64,000 nucleotides of DNA, taken from NCBI RefSeq assembly GCF_002892835.1, contig NZ_PJMB01000001.1, positions 620,001 through 684,000 on the forward strand. Direction: 5' to 3'. Position numbers and translations under genes: made by a program. The notes below the pieces were generated by a model. The model saw nothing but the letters and a program-made list of their open reading frames with translations, was not told the DNA's origin and ran no database searches. Shown here piece by piece: positions 17,691 through 25,760 of the stretch (the first letter of the stretch is position 1; each line of letters begins with the position of its first letter). This DNA comes from Arthrobacter sp. AFG7.2. GTDB lineage: Bacteria > Actinomycetota > Actinomycetes > Actinomycetales > Micrococcaceae.

Positions 17691-18965
17691 ATGAGCCACT
17701 CCGAACTGAAGGACCAGGACCAAACGGCCAACGACGAGGCCGCGCCGGGGGACGTCGCACCGGCAATCACGGAGACTGTAGGCAGGACCTTCGCTGCCAT
17801 GTTCCGGGTGTTGAAGCTTGCCCGCCCTGACAGGCCCATCCACCCGCAGGGCATCGGGCTGACCGGGACCTTGGCCAGGACCGGCAGCCAGGGTGAACCG
17901 AGCGGCCTGGACTGGCTTGACACGCCGGGGTTGGATACCGTGGCAGCGAGGTTTTCCCGTTCCATCGGGCTGCCCCAACAGTTCCCCGACATCCTGGGGC
18001 TGGCGCTCCGGGCCACTCCCGCTGCCGGGAAAGGCGGCGGCGACGGCGGGGAAGGTGGCGGCGCGGCCGACGTCCTGTTTGCTTCCACGGGCTGGCACCT
18101 GCCCGGCAGGTTCCTGCTCCAGCCCAGGCTTGACGTTGCAAGCTCCACCCTGACAACGCTTATGCCCTACCGCGGCCGCAACGGACCCGTGCTGCTGGGG
18201 CTGCGGAGCACGCAGCTGCCGGAGGGGTCGCTGTCTTCCGGGGAATGGGTGCTTGAGCTGTCCTGGGCCACGCCAACGGGGCCCTGGCGGCAGTGCGGCG
18301 AGCTGCGCCTGAGGGCGGACCTAAAGCCCCGGGATACTCCCCTGCGCTTTGACCCCCTCAACAACCAGCCGCCGGGCACCCGGACCTACGCCTGGACGCG
18401 CCGCCTCCGGGAGCGCTCCTACCTGGCGGCCCAGCGGCAGGCTCCTGCCGCCGTCGCGCCTTCCCCCGAAGTTTCCCCAGCCGCACAAATCCTGGTCACC
18501 CCATCCACCACAGGAAGGAACACCATGTCCACCGTGTCCCAGCTGTTCAACTCCCCCGCCGCCGACGTCTGGAAAGTCGTTGCCGACGGCTGGCTGTACT
18601 CCGGCTGGGTGGTGGGCGCCTCCCGGATCCGGGCGGTGGACGACACCTGGCCGTCAGCCGGCGCCCGCCTGCACCACTCCGTGGGCGCGTGGCCCCTCGT
18701 GATCAACGACAGCACCAGGGTGACCGCCGTGGAACCGGGAAAGTCACTGGAACTGTTGGCCCGCGGCTGGCCGATGGGTGAAGCGAAAATCATCATCAGC
18801 CTCGAGGACCGGGGCGACCAATGCCTGGTGACCATCTCCGAAGACGCCATCCGCGGGCCCGGCAGGAAGGTGCCCAAGGTCATGCGGGACCCCATGATCA
18901 CCGTCCGCAACCGCGAAACGCTTAAGCGGCTGGAACTCATGGCCGCTGGCGGAGCCGGGAAGTAG
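17691..18965 (+). CDS. Fusion: uncharacterised N-terminal domain plus SRPBCC domain
   Basis: An uninterrupted 424-residue frame. Residues ~1-250 are an uncharacterised domain (VLFASTGWHLPGRFLLQPR; GPVLLGLRSTQLPEG). An Ala/Pro-rich linker covers ~251-277. Residues 278-424 form a complete SRPBCC/polyketide-cyclase-like domain (MSTVSQLFNSPAADVWKVVADG ... TISEDAIRGPG). The junction contains an ideal ribosome-binding site, AGGAAGGA, 5 nt before an in-frame ATG at 18524. This suggests two ancestral genes whose intervening stop was lost, or translation of both a fused and a short product. ATG 17691 has GGAAGGA upstream. Confidence 0.75.
   Translation: MSHSELKDQDQTANDEAAPGDVAPAITETVGRTFAAMFRVLKLARPDRPIHPQGIGLTGTLARTGSQGEPSGLDWLDTPGLDTVAARFSRSIGLPQQFPDILGLALRATPAAGKGGGDGGEGGGAADVLFASTGWHLPGRFLLQPRLDVASSTLTTLMPYRGRNGPVLLGLRSTQLPEGSLSSGEWVLELSWATPTGPWRQCGELRLRADLKPRDTPLRFDPLNNQPPGTRTYAWTRRLRERSYLAAQRQAPAAVAPSPEVSPAAQILVTPSTTGRNTMSTVSQLFNSPAADVWKVVADGWLYSGWVVGASRIRAVDDTWPSAGARLHHSVGAWPLVINDSTRVTAVEPGKSLELLARGWPMGEAKIIISLEDRGDQCLVTISEDAIRGPGRKVPKVMRDPMITVRNRETLKRLELMAAGGAGK
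18511..18526 (+). promoter_or_regulatory. Internal ribosome-binding site and start within the fusion gene
   Basis: AGGAAGGA, 5 nt before in-frame ATG 18524, at the exact boundary of the SRPBCC domain. A 147-residue SRPBCC protein could be made from 18524-18965. Confidence 0.55.
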
Positions 18966-18981
18966 CCCTGCCCGGTTAAAA

Positions 18982-19044
18982 CAATGCGGGGTCACGCCGC
19001 GCCCATAAACCAGGAGGTTACGGGCGCGAGGTGACCCCGCATTG
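18982..19044. terminator. Long hairpin between convergent genes
   Basis: Arms 18982-19004 and 19022-19044 (23 nt each) pair with two mismatches around a 17-nt loop. It lies between the fusion gene and the second fprA and probably terminates both. Confidence 0.7.
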
Positions 19045-19069
19045 CCGTGTTAGTGAGGTGCTGCGGTCC

Positions 19070-20536
19070 TTAGACCTGCGCGGCCACACCGTCACGGGAA
19101 ATGTCCACCATATCCCCGCGCGGCACAACCTTGATGCGCTCGCGCTTGACCTCGACACCGTGCGAGCCGCCGGCCTCCGTGGCCGCAGCGCCGAGGGCGA
19201 GCTCGTGGGCATCCAGCGCCAGCCAGCCTTCCCAGCTGGTGAACTTCACGCCGCGGGCGTCGAGGAGTTCGACGACGGCCTCCGCCTCCGGAACGGCGGC
19301 GACCGGCAGGTTTTCGCGGTCTTCCAGCAGGTACGTCACGGTCTCCAGGGCATCGCCCTTGGTGTGCCCGATCAGGCCGACCGGTCCACGCTTGATCCAG
19401 CCGGTGGCGTAGATACCCGGTACGTGGGTGCCGGCGGCATCCAGGACGCGGCCGCCGTCGTTCGGAATGACGCCCTTCGTGTGGTCGAACTCGATCTCCG
19501 GCAGGGCGGAGCCAAAGTAGCCGATGGCGCGGTAGACGGCCTGGACCGGGTAGTCCACGAACTCGCCGGTGCCGCGGGCGTTGCCCGTGCCGTCCAGCTC
19601 GGTGCGCTCGAACCGCATGCCGGCCACCTTGCCCGGCGTTTCGGCGTCGTCGTAGATCTCCACCGGGCTGTGCAGGAAGTGCAGGTGCAGGCGGCGGGAG
19701 GCCTTCAGCTCGGAGAGGTCCTCGGGCTGCTCGGCGATCCAGTTGGTGAGCGTACCCACCATGGTCTTGGTCTGGTTGTTGGTCTGGATCTGGCGGTCGG
19801 ATTCCTCGTCGAACTCGAAGTCCTCCGGGTACAGGATGATGTCCACGTCCTTGGAGTGGGACAGCTCGCGCAGCTCCAGCGGAGTGAACTTGACCTGGGC
19901 GGGGCCGCGGCGGCCAAAGACGTGCACGTCCGTGACCGGCGATTCCTTCAGGCCGGCATAGACGTTGTCCGGGATTTCGGAGACCAGGAGGTCGTCGGCG
20001 TGCTTGGACAGGACGCGGGCCACATCCAGGGCCACGTTGCCGTTGCCGATCACGGCGATTTCCTTGGCGTCGAGGGGCCAGTGGCGGGGAACATCGGGGT
20101 GGCCGTCGTACCAGGAGACGAAGTCCGCGCCGCCGAAGGAGCCTTCCAGCTCGATCCCGGGGATGTTCAGGTCCGCGTCCTTGATGGCGCCGGTGGCGAA
20201 GATGACGGCGTCGTAGTGGGTGCGGAGGTCCTCGATGGTGAGGTCCGTGCCGTAGTCCACGTTGCCGAAGAAGCGGATGTCGCCGCGGTCGAGCACTTTG
20301 TGCAGCGCGTTCACGATGCCCTTGATGCGGGGGTGGTCCGGGGCCACGCCGTAGCGGATCAGGCCGTAGGGTGCCGGGTAGCGGTCAAAGAGGTCGATGC
20401 TCACGGTCAGCTCGCCGCTCTTGACGGCTTCGCTCTTGGTGAGGATGTCGGCGGCGTAGACGCCGGCCGGGCCGGAGCCCACGACGGCAACGCGCAGCGG
20501 ACGTTCGGCAGAACCTACGGTGGTGCTTGATGACAC
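19070..20536 (-). CDS. fprA: FprA-type ferredoxin--NADP+ reductase, copy 2
   Basis: Protein of 488 residues with the same architecture as the copy at 1295-2725: VAVVGSGPAGVYAADIL, YGLIRYGVAPDHPRIKGIV, VIGNGNVALDVAR, YATGWIKRGPVGLIGHTKGDA. The two are strongly similar along their length. It starts 36 nt downstream of cysG and is probably in its operon. The ferredoxin-dependent sulfite reductase at 31739 needs reduced ferredoxin, so this copy is a good candidate for its NADPH-ferredoxin reductase. That partnership is inferred from context. Confidence 0.92.
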   Translation of the reverse strand: MSSSTTVGSAERPLRVAVVGSGPAGVYAADILTKSEAVKSGELTVSIDLFDRYPAPYGLIRYGVAPDHPRIKGIVNALHKVLDRGDIRFFGNVDYGTDLTIEDLRTHYDAVIFATGAIKDADLNIPGIELEGSFGGADFVSWYDGHPDVPRHWPLDAKEIAVIGNGNVALDVARVLSKHADDLLVSEIPDNVYAGLKESPVTDVHVFGRRGPAQVKFTPLELRELSHSKDVDIILYPEDFEFDEESDRQIQTNNQTKTMVGTLTNWIAEQPEDLSELKASRRLHLHFLHSPVEIYDDAETPGKVAGMRFERTELDGTGNARGTGEFVDYPVQAVYRAIGYFGSALPEIEFDHTKGVIPNDGGRVLDAAGTHVPGIYATGWIKRGPVGLIGHTKGDALETVTYLLEDRENLPVAAVPEAEAVVELLDARGVKFTSWEGWLALDAHELALGAAATEAGGSHGVEVKRERIKVVPRGDMVDISRDGVAAQV

Positions 20537-20572
20537 GGCTGTGTTCCTTTTTCTTCGATCCGGCCCGGAGGG

Positions 20573-21829
20573 CTAGGTGGTGAGGACTCGGGGCTTGTTC
20601 GGTGTGGTGGTGCTGTAGTCAGCGGTTTTGAAGTGCGACGGCGCGAAGGGGCTCACGCGCACCACGTCACCGATGACAATCACTGCGGGATTTGCGACGC
20701 CGGCGGCCTGGGCCTGGTCGGCGATGGAACCGAGCGTGCCAATCGTCACGCGCTGGTCCGGCAAATAGCCGTTTTCCACAATACCAACTGGCGTATCGGA
20801 TGGCAGGCCGGCTTTGCCCAGGGCGGACGCGGATTCGCGCAGCTGGCCCACGCCCATAAGCAGGACGATGGTGTGGTCAGGGCGTGCCGGGACCTCGGAA
20901 AGTTCCTCGTGGCCGGTGACAACGCTGAAGCCCTTGGCCAGGCCGCGGTGCGTGACGGGGATACCGGCCGCTGCCGGCACGGAGATGGCGGACGTGACAC
21001 CGGAGACCACTTCGACCTCGACGCCGTGCTGCCGGCAGTACTCGGCTTCCTCGCCGCCGCGGCCCAGCACGTAGGGGTCGCCGCCCTTGAGCCGGACCAC
21101 GCGGTGGCCGTTGAGTGCTTCCTCCACGAGGATCCGGTTGATTTCGGCCTGCGGTACGGGATGGTGGCCGGGGGTCTTGCCCACTTCGATGACGCGGACG
21201 TCGGGAGCGAGTTCGTTCAGGAGTTCGCGGGGGCCGAGGCGGTCTGCCACCACGACGTCGGCCTGGCCCAGGAGCCGGCGGCCGCGGACGGTGATGAGTC
21301 CAGTGTCACCGGGGCCGCCGCCCACCAGCGCAACGGATCCGCGGTGGGCCCGGCGGCGGCGCAACGGAAGATCGCCCGTTTCCAGGGCGGTGGCAACGGC
21401 GTTGCGCACTGCCATGGCACGCCGCGGGTCTCCCCCGGCGTTGACGGCGATCTTGATGTCATCAACTTCGGCCACGGCGGGGGTCCAGGCGGCGGAGGCC
21501 TCATGGTCGGAGGCGTTGACGCACCAGATGCGCTGCGCCTCGGCGTCGGCAGAGACCTGGGCATCAACGGCGGAATCGCCTGTGGCGGTCTGGACGAACC
21601 AGACGCCGTCGACATCTTCGGAGCGGTAGGGGCGCGGCGCCCAGGTGAGGAGGCCGGCGTCGGCCATGTCCTGGAGCGCGGCGGAGGCAACGGGAGCCAC
21701 GACGGTGACTTGTGCACCGGCGTCGAGCAGGCCCTTGGCGCGGCGGGCAGCAACGGGGCCGCCGCCCACCACCAGCACCGGGCGGCCGAGGAGCCGCAGC
21801 GCTGTGGGGTAGATATCCTGAATTGCCAT
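20573..21829 (-). CDS. cysG: Siroheme synthase: uroporphyrinogen-III methyltransferase/precorrin-2 dehydrogenase
   Basis: Protein of 418 residues. The N-terminal ~150 residues carry an NAD-binding precorrin-2 dehydrogenase domain (VLVVGGGPVAARRAKGLLDAGA). The C-terminal SUMT domain (~165-400) has VALVGGGPGDTGLITVRG, VRLKGGDPYVLGRGGEEAEYC and VVTGHEE. It makes precorrin-2 and oxidises it to sirohydrochlorin. Iron insertion is likely done by the separate chelatase at 33530. TACCGT lies 6 nt before ATG 21829, suggesting a leaderless transcript, and the shared sulfur motif lies at 21892-21907. Confidence 0.93.
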   Translation of the reverse strand: MAIQDIYPTALRLLGRPVLVVGGGPVAARRAKGLLDAGAQVTVVAPVASAALQDMADAGLLTWAPRPYRSEDVDGVWFVQTATGDSAVDAQVSADAEAQRIWCVNASDHEASAAWTPAVAEVDDIKIAVNAGGDPRRAMAVRNAVATALETGDLPLRRRRAHRGSVALVGGGPGDTGLITVRGRRLLGQADVVVADRLGPRELLNELAPDVRVIEVGKTPGHHPVPQAEINRILVEEALNGHRVVRLKGGDPYVLGRGGEEAEYCRQHGVEVEVVSGVTSAISVPAAAGIPVTHRGLAKGFSVVTGHEELSEVPARPDHTIVLLMGVGQLRESASALGKAGLPSDTPVGIVENGYLPDQRVTIGTLGSIADQAQAAGVANPAVIVIGDVVRVSPFAPSHFKTADYSTTTPNKPRVLTT

Positions 21830-21835
21830 GGATCA

Positions 21836-21865
21836 ACGGTAGGGCCGCGTCACAATCGCCAACAA
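21836..21865 (-). promoter_or_regulatory. Candidate promoter of cysG-fprA operon
   Basis: On the minus strand: -35 TTGTTG (21860-21865), 18-bp spacer, -10 TACCGT (21836-21841), then 6 nt to the cysG ATG. Confidence 0.5.
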
Positions 21866-21891
21866 AGGCCGAGCAACACCAGTTCACGCAA

Positions 21892-21907
21892 GGTAACGCT
21901 GCGTCAC
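21892..21907 (-). promoter_or_regulatory. Sulfur motif GTGAC-N4-CGTTWCC, cysG copy
   Basis: The minus strand reads GTGACGCAGCGTTACC, 63-78 nt upstream of the cysG start and 26 bp upstream of the -35 box. The same motif occurs before sir and before the ABC transporter. Confidence 0.6.
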
Positions 21908-21995
21908 ATAGCCTGCCGCCCGCCGTCGTACTCGCTTGTGGGGCACATTGGCGTGGAAGGCGGCGGTGTTTGCGTTCGCACCCGGCGTGTCCGTG

Positions 21996-22460
21996 TCAAA
22001 GTGCCCCAGGTGGGCCGCTGATGCTGCCGAGGAAGCGGCCGCGGTCCGTGATGAGCCGCTGCAGGTAGGGGCGCAGGACCAGCTTCCCGGCTATCCGGCC
22101 CAGGAACCCGAACGGAGCCGTGAACTCCACCCGGTCCGTCATGATGCATCCTCCGGCTGTGGCCTCGAATTCATGAATGTGGCGGAAGCACCTGAAGGGG
22201 CCGCGGACCTGCTCGTCCGTGAAGCTGCGGGGGAAGTCCAAATGGGTGATGCGGCTGGTCATAGTGAGCGGAAGCCCGAAGTGCCGCGCCCTCCAGGTGA
22301 CCTCCTGTCCCTCGCTGATGAGCCCCGACGTCACCCCGGCTACCGCCCGCTCCCCCGACCCCTTCTGGGACTCCACGTGGGCATCAACGCTGCGGGCCAG
22401 GTCGAAGAGCCGCTCCTGCGGAAGGCGGCTTTCAGTGCGGCACACAAAGCTCATGGTCAT
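21996..22460 (-). CDS. SRPBCC family protein
   Basis: Protein of 154 residues with the START/Bet v1-like fold pattern: N-terminal strand and helix (FVCRTESRLPQERLFDLARSVDAHVES), a middle sheet (EVTWRARHFGLPLTMTSRITHLD), CFRHIHEFEATAGGCIMTDRVEFTAPFG, and a C-terminal helix. Such proteins bind hydrophobic ligands, but the ligand here is unknown. There is no clear ribosome-binding site, and ATG 22454 is an alternative start. It lies between cysG and the ABC operon, on the same strand. Confidence 0.82.
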   Translation of the reverse strand: MTMSFVCRTESRLPQERLFDLARSVDAHVESQKGSGERAVAGVTSGLISEGQEVTWRARHFGLPLTMTSRITHLDFPRSFTDEQVRGPFRCFRHIHEFEATAGGCIMTDRVEFTAPFGFLGRIAGKLVLRPYLQRLITDRGRFLGSISGPPGAL

Positions 22461-22516
22461 TGCGCCAGTCTGCCACTCAGCCGGAGCTTCCGGGGCCTGG
22501 GGGTGCTGGCATAACT

Positions 22517-22596
22517 GCGTAACTTTTGAGCCTGGCCCAGGACCTTGCCACCGGAATTACGCGGCGTATGCGGCGCAGGGCGGGTAAAAGTTACGC
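22517..22596. repeat. Inverted repeat GCGTAACTTTT / AAAAGTTACGC
   Basis: Two perfect 11-nt arms (22517-22527 and 22586-22596) separated by 58 bp in the 231-bp gap between the SRPBCC gene and the ABC permease. They could be paired regulator sites or part of a longer RNA fold. Confidence 0.45.
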
Positions 22597-22620
22597 CTTT
22601 GGATCGCCAAGGAACAGCAG

Positions 22621-22649
22621 AGCCCGACGGCGGGAGTCGCCGTCGGGCT
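22621..22649 (-). terminator. Terminator hairpin after ABC operon
   Basis: A perfect 12-bp GC-rich stem (22621-22632 with 22638-22649), loop GGAGT, 43 nt beyond the permease stop. Confidence 0.65.
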
Positions 22650-22691
22650 TGGCTGAAGGTACGTGGGTGGCTGGATTGGCTAATGGCCGAC

Positions 22692-23639
22692 TTAGCGGGT
22701 GCTGCCGGAGAGGAGGCCGCGGCTGCGCAGGAGGCGCTTCTCAATCGGCGCGAATACCAGCAGTTCGATCAGGATGCCGACGGCGAGGATCAGCAGGATT
22801 GCCGACATCACTACGGCCATGTCGGACAGCTGCCGGCCCTGGTCCAGCAGGGAACCCAGGCCGAAGCCGATGGTACCGCCCACCGCGATGATCTCCGCGG
22901 CCATGAGCGAACGCCAGGAAAAGGCCCAGCCCTGCTTGAGCCCGCCCAGATAGCCGGGCAGGGCTGCGGGAAGGATGATCTGCAGAGCCATCTCCAGGCG
23001 GGAGGCGCCCAGGACAGTGCCAACGCGACGGTACTGCGGCGGGATCTGGTCCACCCCCGAAATGAGCCCGTTGATGATGGACGGAATGGCGCCCATGAAC
23101 ACCACGAAATACACGGTGGCGTCGGTGAGGCCGAACCAGATGATGGCCGCCGGAACCCACGCGACCGAAGGCAGGACCTGCAGGCCTGAAATCAGCGGGC
23201 CGAACGCGCGGCGAAGCGGAGCCACCTGGGCAAGCAGGAGGCCTACGGGTGTGGCGATGGCCACCGAAATAACGAAGCCCACCAGCCCGCGCTGCAGTGA
23301 CGTCCATACCGATTCCTGGACTTTGCCTTCGCTCCAGAGGACACCCATCTGGCCCAGCACGTCCATCGGGCCCGGGACCTGGTCACGCCGCTTGAAGCCC
23401 AGCGACACGTAGAACTGCCAGATCAGCACCAACACCACCAGGGCGGCGATGGGCAGCAGGACGCGGCTCCAGTCGATGCGGTTCTTGCGGGCGGCGTCGG
23501 ACTGAAGGGAGTCCAGCCCGGATTCAAGCTCCCGCAGGTCCTCGCTGCCGGTGGACGTCCGGGTGAGTGCGGCGTGGATGTGCTGAGGCGATGTGGGCTC
23601 GGAAGGGGCTTCGGCCAGAGGTGTCTGGTTACTTGGCAT
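22692..23639 (-). CDS. NitT/TauT-type ABC transporter permease
   Basis: Protein of 315 residues with six membrane helices after a polar N-terminal extension of ~55 residues. The permease EAA signature is in GTVLGASRLEMALQIILPAALPGYLGGLKQGWAFSW. It belongs to the SsuC/TauC/NrtB class. Its start overlaps the ATPase stop by 11 nt. The shared sulfur motif upstream of the operon and the nearby sulfur genes make sulfonate or another sulfur compound the best guess. Confidence 0.88.
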   Translation of the reverse strand: MPSNQTPLAEAPSEPTSPQHIHAALTRTSTGSEDLRELESGLDSLQSDAARKNRIDWSRVLLPIAALVVLVLIWQFYVSLGFKRRDQVPGPMDVLGQMGVLWSEGKVQESVWTSLQRGLVGFVISVAIATPVGLLLAQVAPLRRAFGPLISGLQVLPSVAWVPAAIIWFGLTDATVYFVVFMGAIPSIINGLISGVDQIPPQYRRVGTVLGASRLEMALQIILPAALPGYLGGLKQGWAFSWRSLMAAEIIAVGGTIGFGLGSLLDQGRQLSDMAVVMSAILLILAVGILIELLVFAPIEKRLLRSRGLLSGSTR

Positions 23640-24354
23640 GGCGGCGGATCTCCTCCCGGAGCCGGGCGGTGATGACCCCGGTCAGCTGGCCGGCAAGCCC
23701 GGCGTCGGTTCGGTGTTCCTCGGTGACGGCCCATTCCTGGACCACGCGGCCGGGGCGGGAGGACAGCAGCAGCACGCGCTGGCCCAGCCGTACGGCCTCG
23801 CGGACGTTGTGGGTGACGAAGACGATGGTGCGGCCGGTTTCCTTCCAGATCCGCTCGAGCTCATCGTGCAGCAGGTCGCGGGTGATGGCGTCCAGGGCGG
23901 CGAACGGCTCGTCCATGAGCAGCAGCTGGCGGTCCTGCGCGAGGGAGCGGGCCAGGGACACGCGCTGCCGCATGCCGCCGGACAGTTCATGGGGGCGTTT
24001 GTCCCCGGCCGTGCCCAGGTGCACCAGTTCCAGGAGCTCCTGCGCCTTGGCCTTGCGCCCGGCCTTCCCGACGCCGCGGAGTTTCAGGGCCAGCTCGATG
24101 TTCTCGCGGGCGGTCAGCCAGGGAAACAGCGCAGCGTCCTGGAACATAAAGGCGGCACCGTCGCTGGGCACTTCCAAAGCGCCCGACGACGGCGGCTCCA
24201 GTCCCGCGATGATGTTCAGCAGGGTGGATTTGCCGCAGCCGGAGGCACCGAGGAGGGCAACGAACTCGCCCTTCCCGATGGTGGCGTTGACGTCGTCCAG
24301 TACCGGGGCGCCGTCGCCGAAGCGCTTGCCCAGGTGTTCCAGTACGACTGGCAT
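23629..24354 (-). CDS. NitT/TauT-type ABC transporter ATP-binding protein
   Basis: Complete ABC ATPase of 241 residues: Walker A GASGCGKST (~38), Q-loop MFQDAALFPWLTARENIELAL, signature LSGGMRQRVSLARSLAQD, Walker B QLLLMDEPFAALD, and H-loop VFVTHNVREAVRL. This sequence style matches SsuB/TauB. It follows the binding protein by 27 nt and overlaps the permease. Confidence 0.92.
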   Translation of the reverse strand: MPVVLEHLGKRFGDGAPVLDDVNATIGKGEFVALLGASGCGKSTLLNIIAGLEPPSSGALEVPSDGAAFMFQDAALFPWLTARENIELALKLRGVGKAGRKAKAQELLELVHLGTAGDKRPHELSGGMRQRVSLARSLAQDRQLLLMDEPFAALDAITRDLLHDELERIWKETGRTIVFVTHNVREAVRLGQRVLLLSSRPGRVVQEWAVTEEHRTDAGLAGQLTGVITARLREEIRRHAK

Positions 24355-24381
24355 GGTGCCGTCCTTAAGTAGGGGGGTGGA

Positions 24382-25527
24382 TCAGTCCTGGCCGAGGCCG
24401 GCTGCTGAAATCTTGGTTGCTGCGGCTCCATTGAGCGGGCGGAGGTCGAAAAGGCCGGTGATGTCCGCCTGCTTGGTAGTGCCGGCCTCGACGCCGTCCT
24501 CCAGGAGCCGCGGGTAGCTTCCGGCGAGGGGGTCCAGCGTGAAGGCGATGTTGGCCAGGGACCGGGCCAGGACGTCGTCGGCAAGGGGTGCGCCGGCGGA
24601 TTCCTGCAGCGCGGAGTTAATGACGGCTGCCTTTTCAGCAGCGGGGGCCCCGTCCAGCCAGGCCACAGACTTGGCGTGGCCGGCCAGCAGTGCCTTGACA
24701 GCATCCGGGTGGGCCGCGGCGAACTTCTGGTTCACAATGAGTACCGTCGTGGGGAACTCGCCCGGCTTGCCGGTACCGGTCCCATTCCACAGGTCCTTTT
24801 CGTCCACCAGGACTTTCGCTCCGGCCTGTAGCACCAGCCGTGAGGCCCATGGCTCAGGCAGCCACGCGCCGTCGAGCTTTCCGTCCTGGAAGAGCTTCAG
24901 GGACTGCGCGTTTTCCGTGGGGTTGATGGCCACGTCTCCGCTGCCGTCCACGTTGGTCTCGTAGCCCTCGGCGGCGAGCCAGGCGCGGAGGGCCACGTCC
25001 TGGGTGCCGCCGAGTTGTGGCGACGCAAGGGTCTTGCCCTTGAGGTCGGCGGCGGACTCGATCTCCGGTTTCACCACCAGCTGGGCTCCTCCCGCTGCGG
25101 CACCGGCAATGATCCTCACGGACTGTCCCTGGCTCTTGACGAAGGAGTTGATGGCCGGGTTGGGGCCGATGTAGGCAGCGTCGATGGCGCCGGCGTTCAG
25201 GGCCTCGATGGCAGCGGGTCCGGCGTTGAACGTTTCGGTGCTGAGCGCGGTGCTCCCCAGGCTTTCGGCGAGGAAGCCCTGTTTGATGCCCACCAGCGCA
25301 GGGGCATGTGTGACGTTGCCGAAGAAGCCCAGCTTCAGCCCGGCCGCGGGCGAGGGCTCAACGGCCTGCGCCTCAGTGTTACGGGAAACAGTGGAGGCTA
25401 CGACGGCGCCCACCACGATCAGGAGGACCAGCCCGACGGCCAGGGCGGCTTCGACGGCACGCTTGCGCTTGGGAACTGCGCTTTCGCCTGCCACGATGCG
25501 GGTCATCCCGGGCTTGGAACTAGTCAT
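24382..25527 (-). CDS. NitT/TauT-type ABC transporter substrate-binding protein
   Basis: Protein of 381 residues. A single N-terminal hydrophobic segment (~27-45, LAVGLVLLIVVGAVVASTV) has no lipobox cysteine, so it is probably an uncleaved membrane anchor or a standard signal. LKLGFFGNVTHAPALVGIKQGFLAE, GAIDAAYIGPNPAINSFVKSQG and DGAWLPEPWASRLV are typical of the SsuA/TauA fold. ATG 25527 is chosen because a promoter (TTGAAC-N17-TATGGT) ends 6 nt before it; an upstream in-frame start at 25584 would fall outside that transcript. The substrate is inferred to be a sulfur compound. Confidence 0.88.
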   Translation of the reverse strand: MTSSKPGMTRIVAGESAVPKRKRAVEAALAVGLVLLIVVGAVVASTVSRNTEAQAVEPSPAAGLKLGFFGNVTHAPALVGIKQGFLAESLGSTALSTETFNAGPAAIEALNAGAIDAAYIGPNPAINSFVKSQGQSVRIIAGAAAGGAQLVVKPEIESAADLKGKTLASPQLGGTQDVALRAWLAAEGYETNVDGSGDVAINPTENAQSLKLFQDGKLDGAWLPEPWASRLVLQAGAKVLVDEKDLWNGTGTGKPGEFPTTVLIVNQKFAAAHPDAVKALLAGHAKSVAWLDGAPAAEKAAVINSALQESAGAPLADDVLARSLANIAFTLDPLAGSYPRLLEDGVEAGTTKQADITGLFDLRPLNGAAATKISAAGLGQD

Positions 25528-25533
25528 TGTTTC

Positions 25534-25562
25534 ACCATAGGGAGTGGCCCAAACCCGTTCAA
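25534..25562 (-). promoter_or_regulatory. Candidate promoter of sulfonate-type ABC operon
   Basis: On the minus strand: TTGAAC (25557-25562), 17-bp spacer, TATGGT (25534-25539), 6 nt to the ATG. This gives a leaderless layout. Confidence 0.55.
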
Positions 25563-25568
25563 TGAAGC

Positions 25569-25584
25569 GGAAACGGGGGGTCAC
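25569..25584 (-). promoter_or_regulatory. Sulfur motif GTGAC-N4-CGTTWCC, ABC transporter copy
   Basis: The minus strand reads GTGACCCCCCGTTTCC, ending 6 bp upstream of the -35 box. The sir promoter has exactly the same gap. Confidence 0.6.
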
Positions 25585-25625
25585 GCAGGTTCATCTGGCG
25601 TCATATTCAGCCCCTGCGCACCGGG

Positions 25626-25685
25626 GTCGCCGGAACGGTACCCGCTCGCCGTTCCGTTCCGGCGACGGGGCAGGGTTCCGGCGAC
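25626..25685. repeat. GTCGCCGGAAC repeats, one inverted and two direct
   Basis: GTCGCCGGAAC at 25626-25636 and its exact complement GTTCCGGCGAC at 25656-25666 and 25675-25685. They lie in the gap between rtcB and the ABC operon and may fold as a hairpin. Confidence 0.6.
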
Positions 25686-25687
25686 CG

Positions 25688-25759
25688 CGCGGGAGTGAGC
25701 GATCGCGCGGGTGAGTGACCACGCCGGGGGTGAGTGACCACGCGGGGTTGAGTGGCCCG
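25688..25759. repeat. Four-unit imperfect tandem repeat, ~18 bp period
   Basis: Units at 25688-25705, 25706-25723, 25724-25742 and 25743-25759 share the pattern CGCGGG-TGAGTGACCACG. The array lies directly after the rtcB stop and is too short and unspaced to be a CRISPR. Confidence 0.7.
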
Positions 25760-25760
25760 C

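Noticed and set aside
19031-20530. 499-codon plus-strand frame opposite the second fprA
   Set aside because: Antisense shadow; a similar open frame lies opposite the first fprA (2192-2740), as expected from shared codon bias.
25688-25759. Possible CRISPR array
   Set aside because: Units are contiguous, imperfect and ~18 bp with no spacers, and no cas genes are present.
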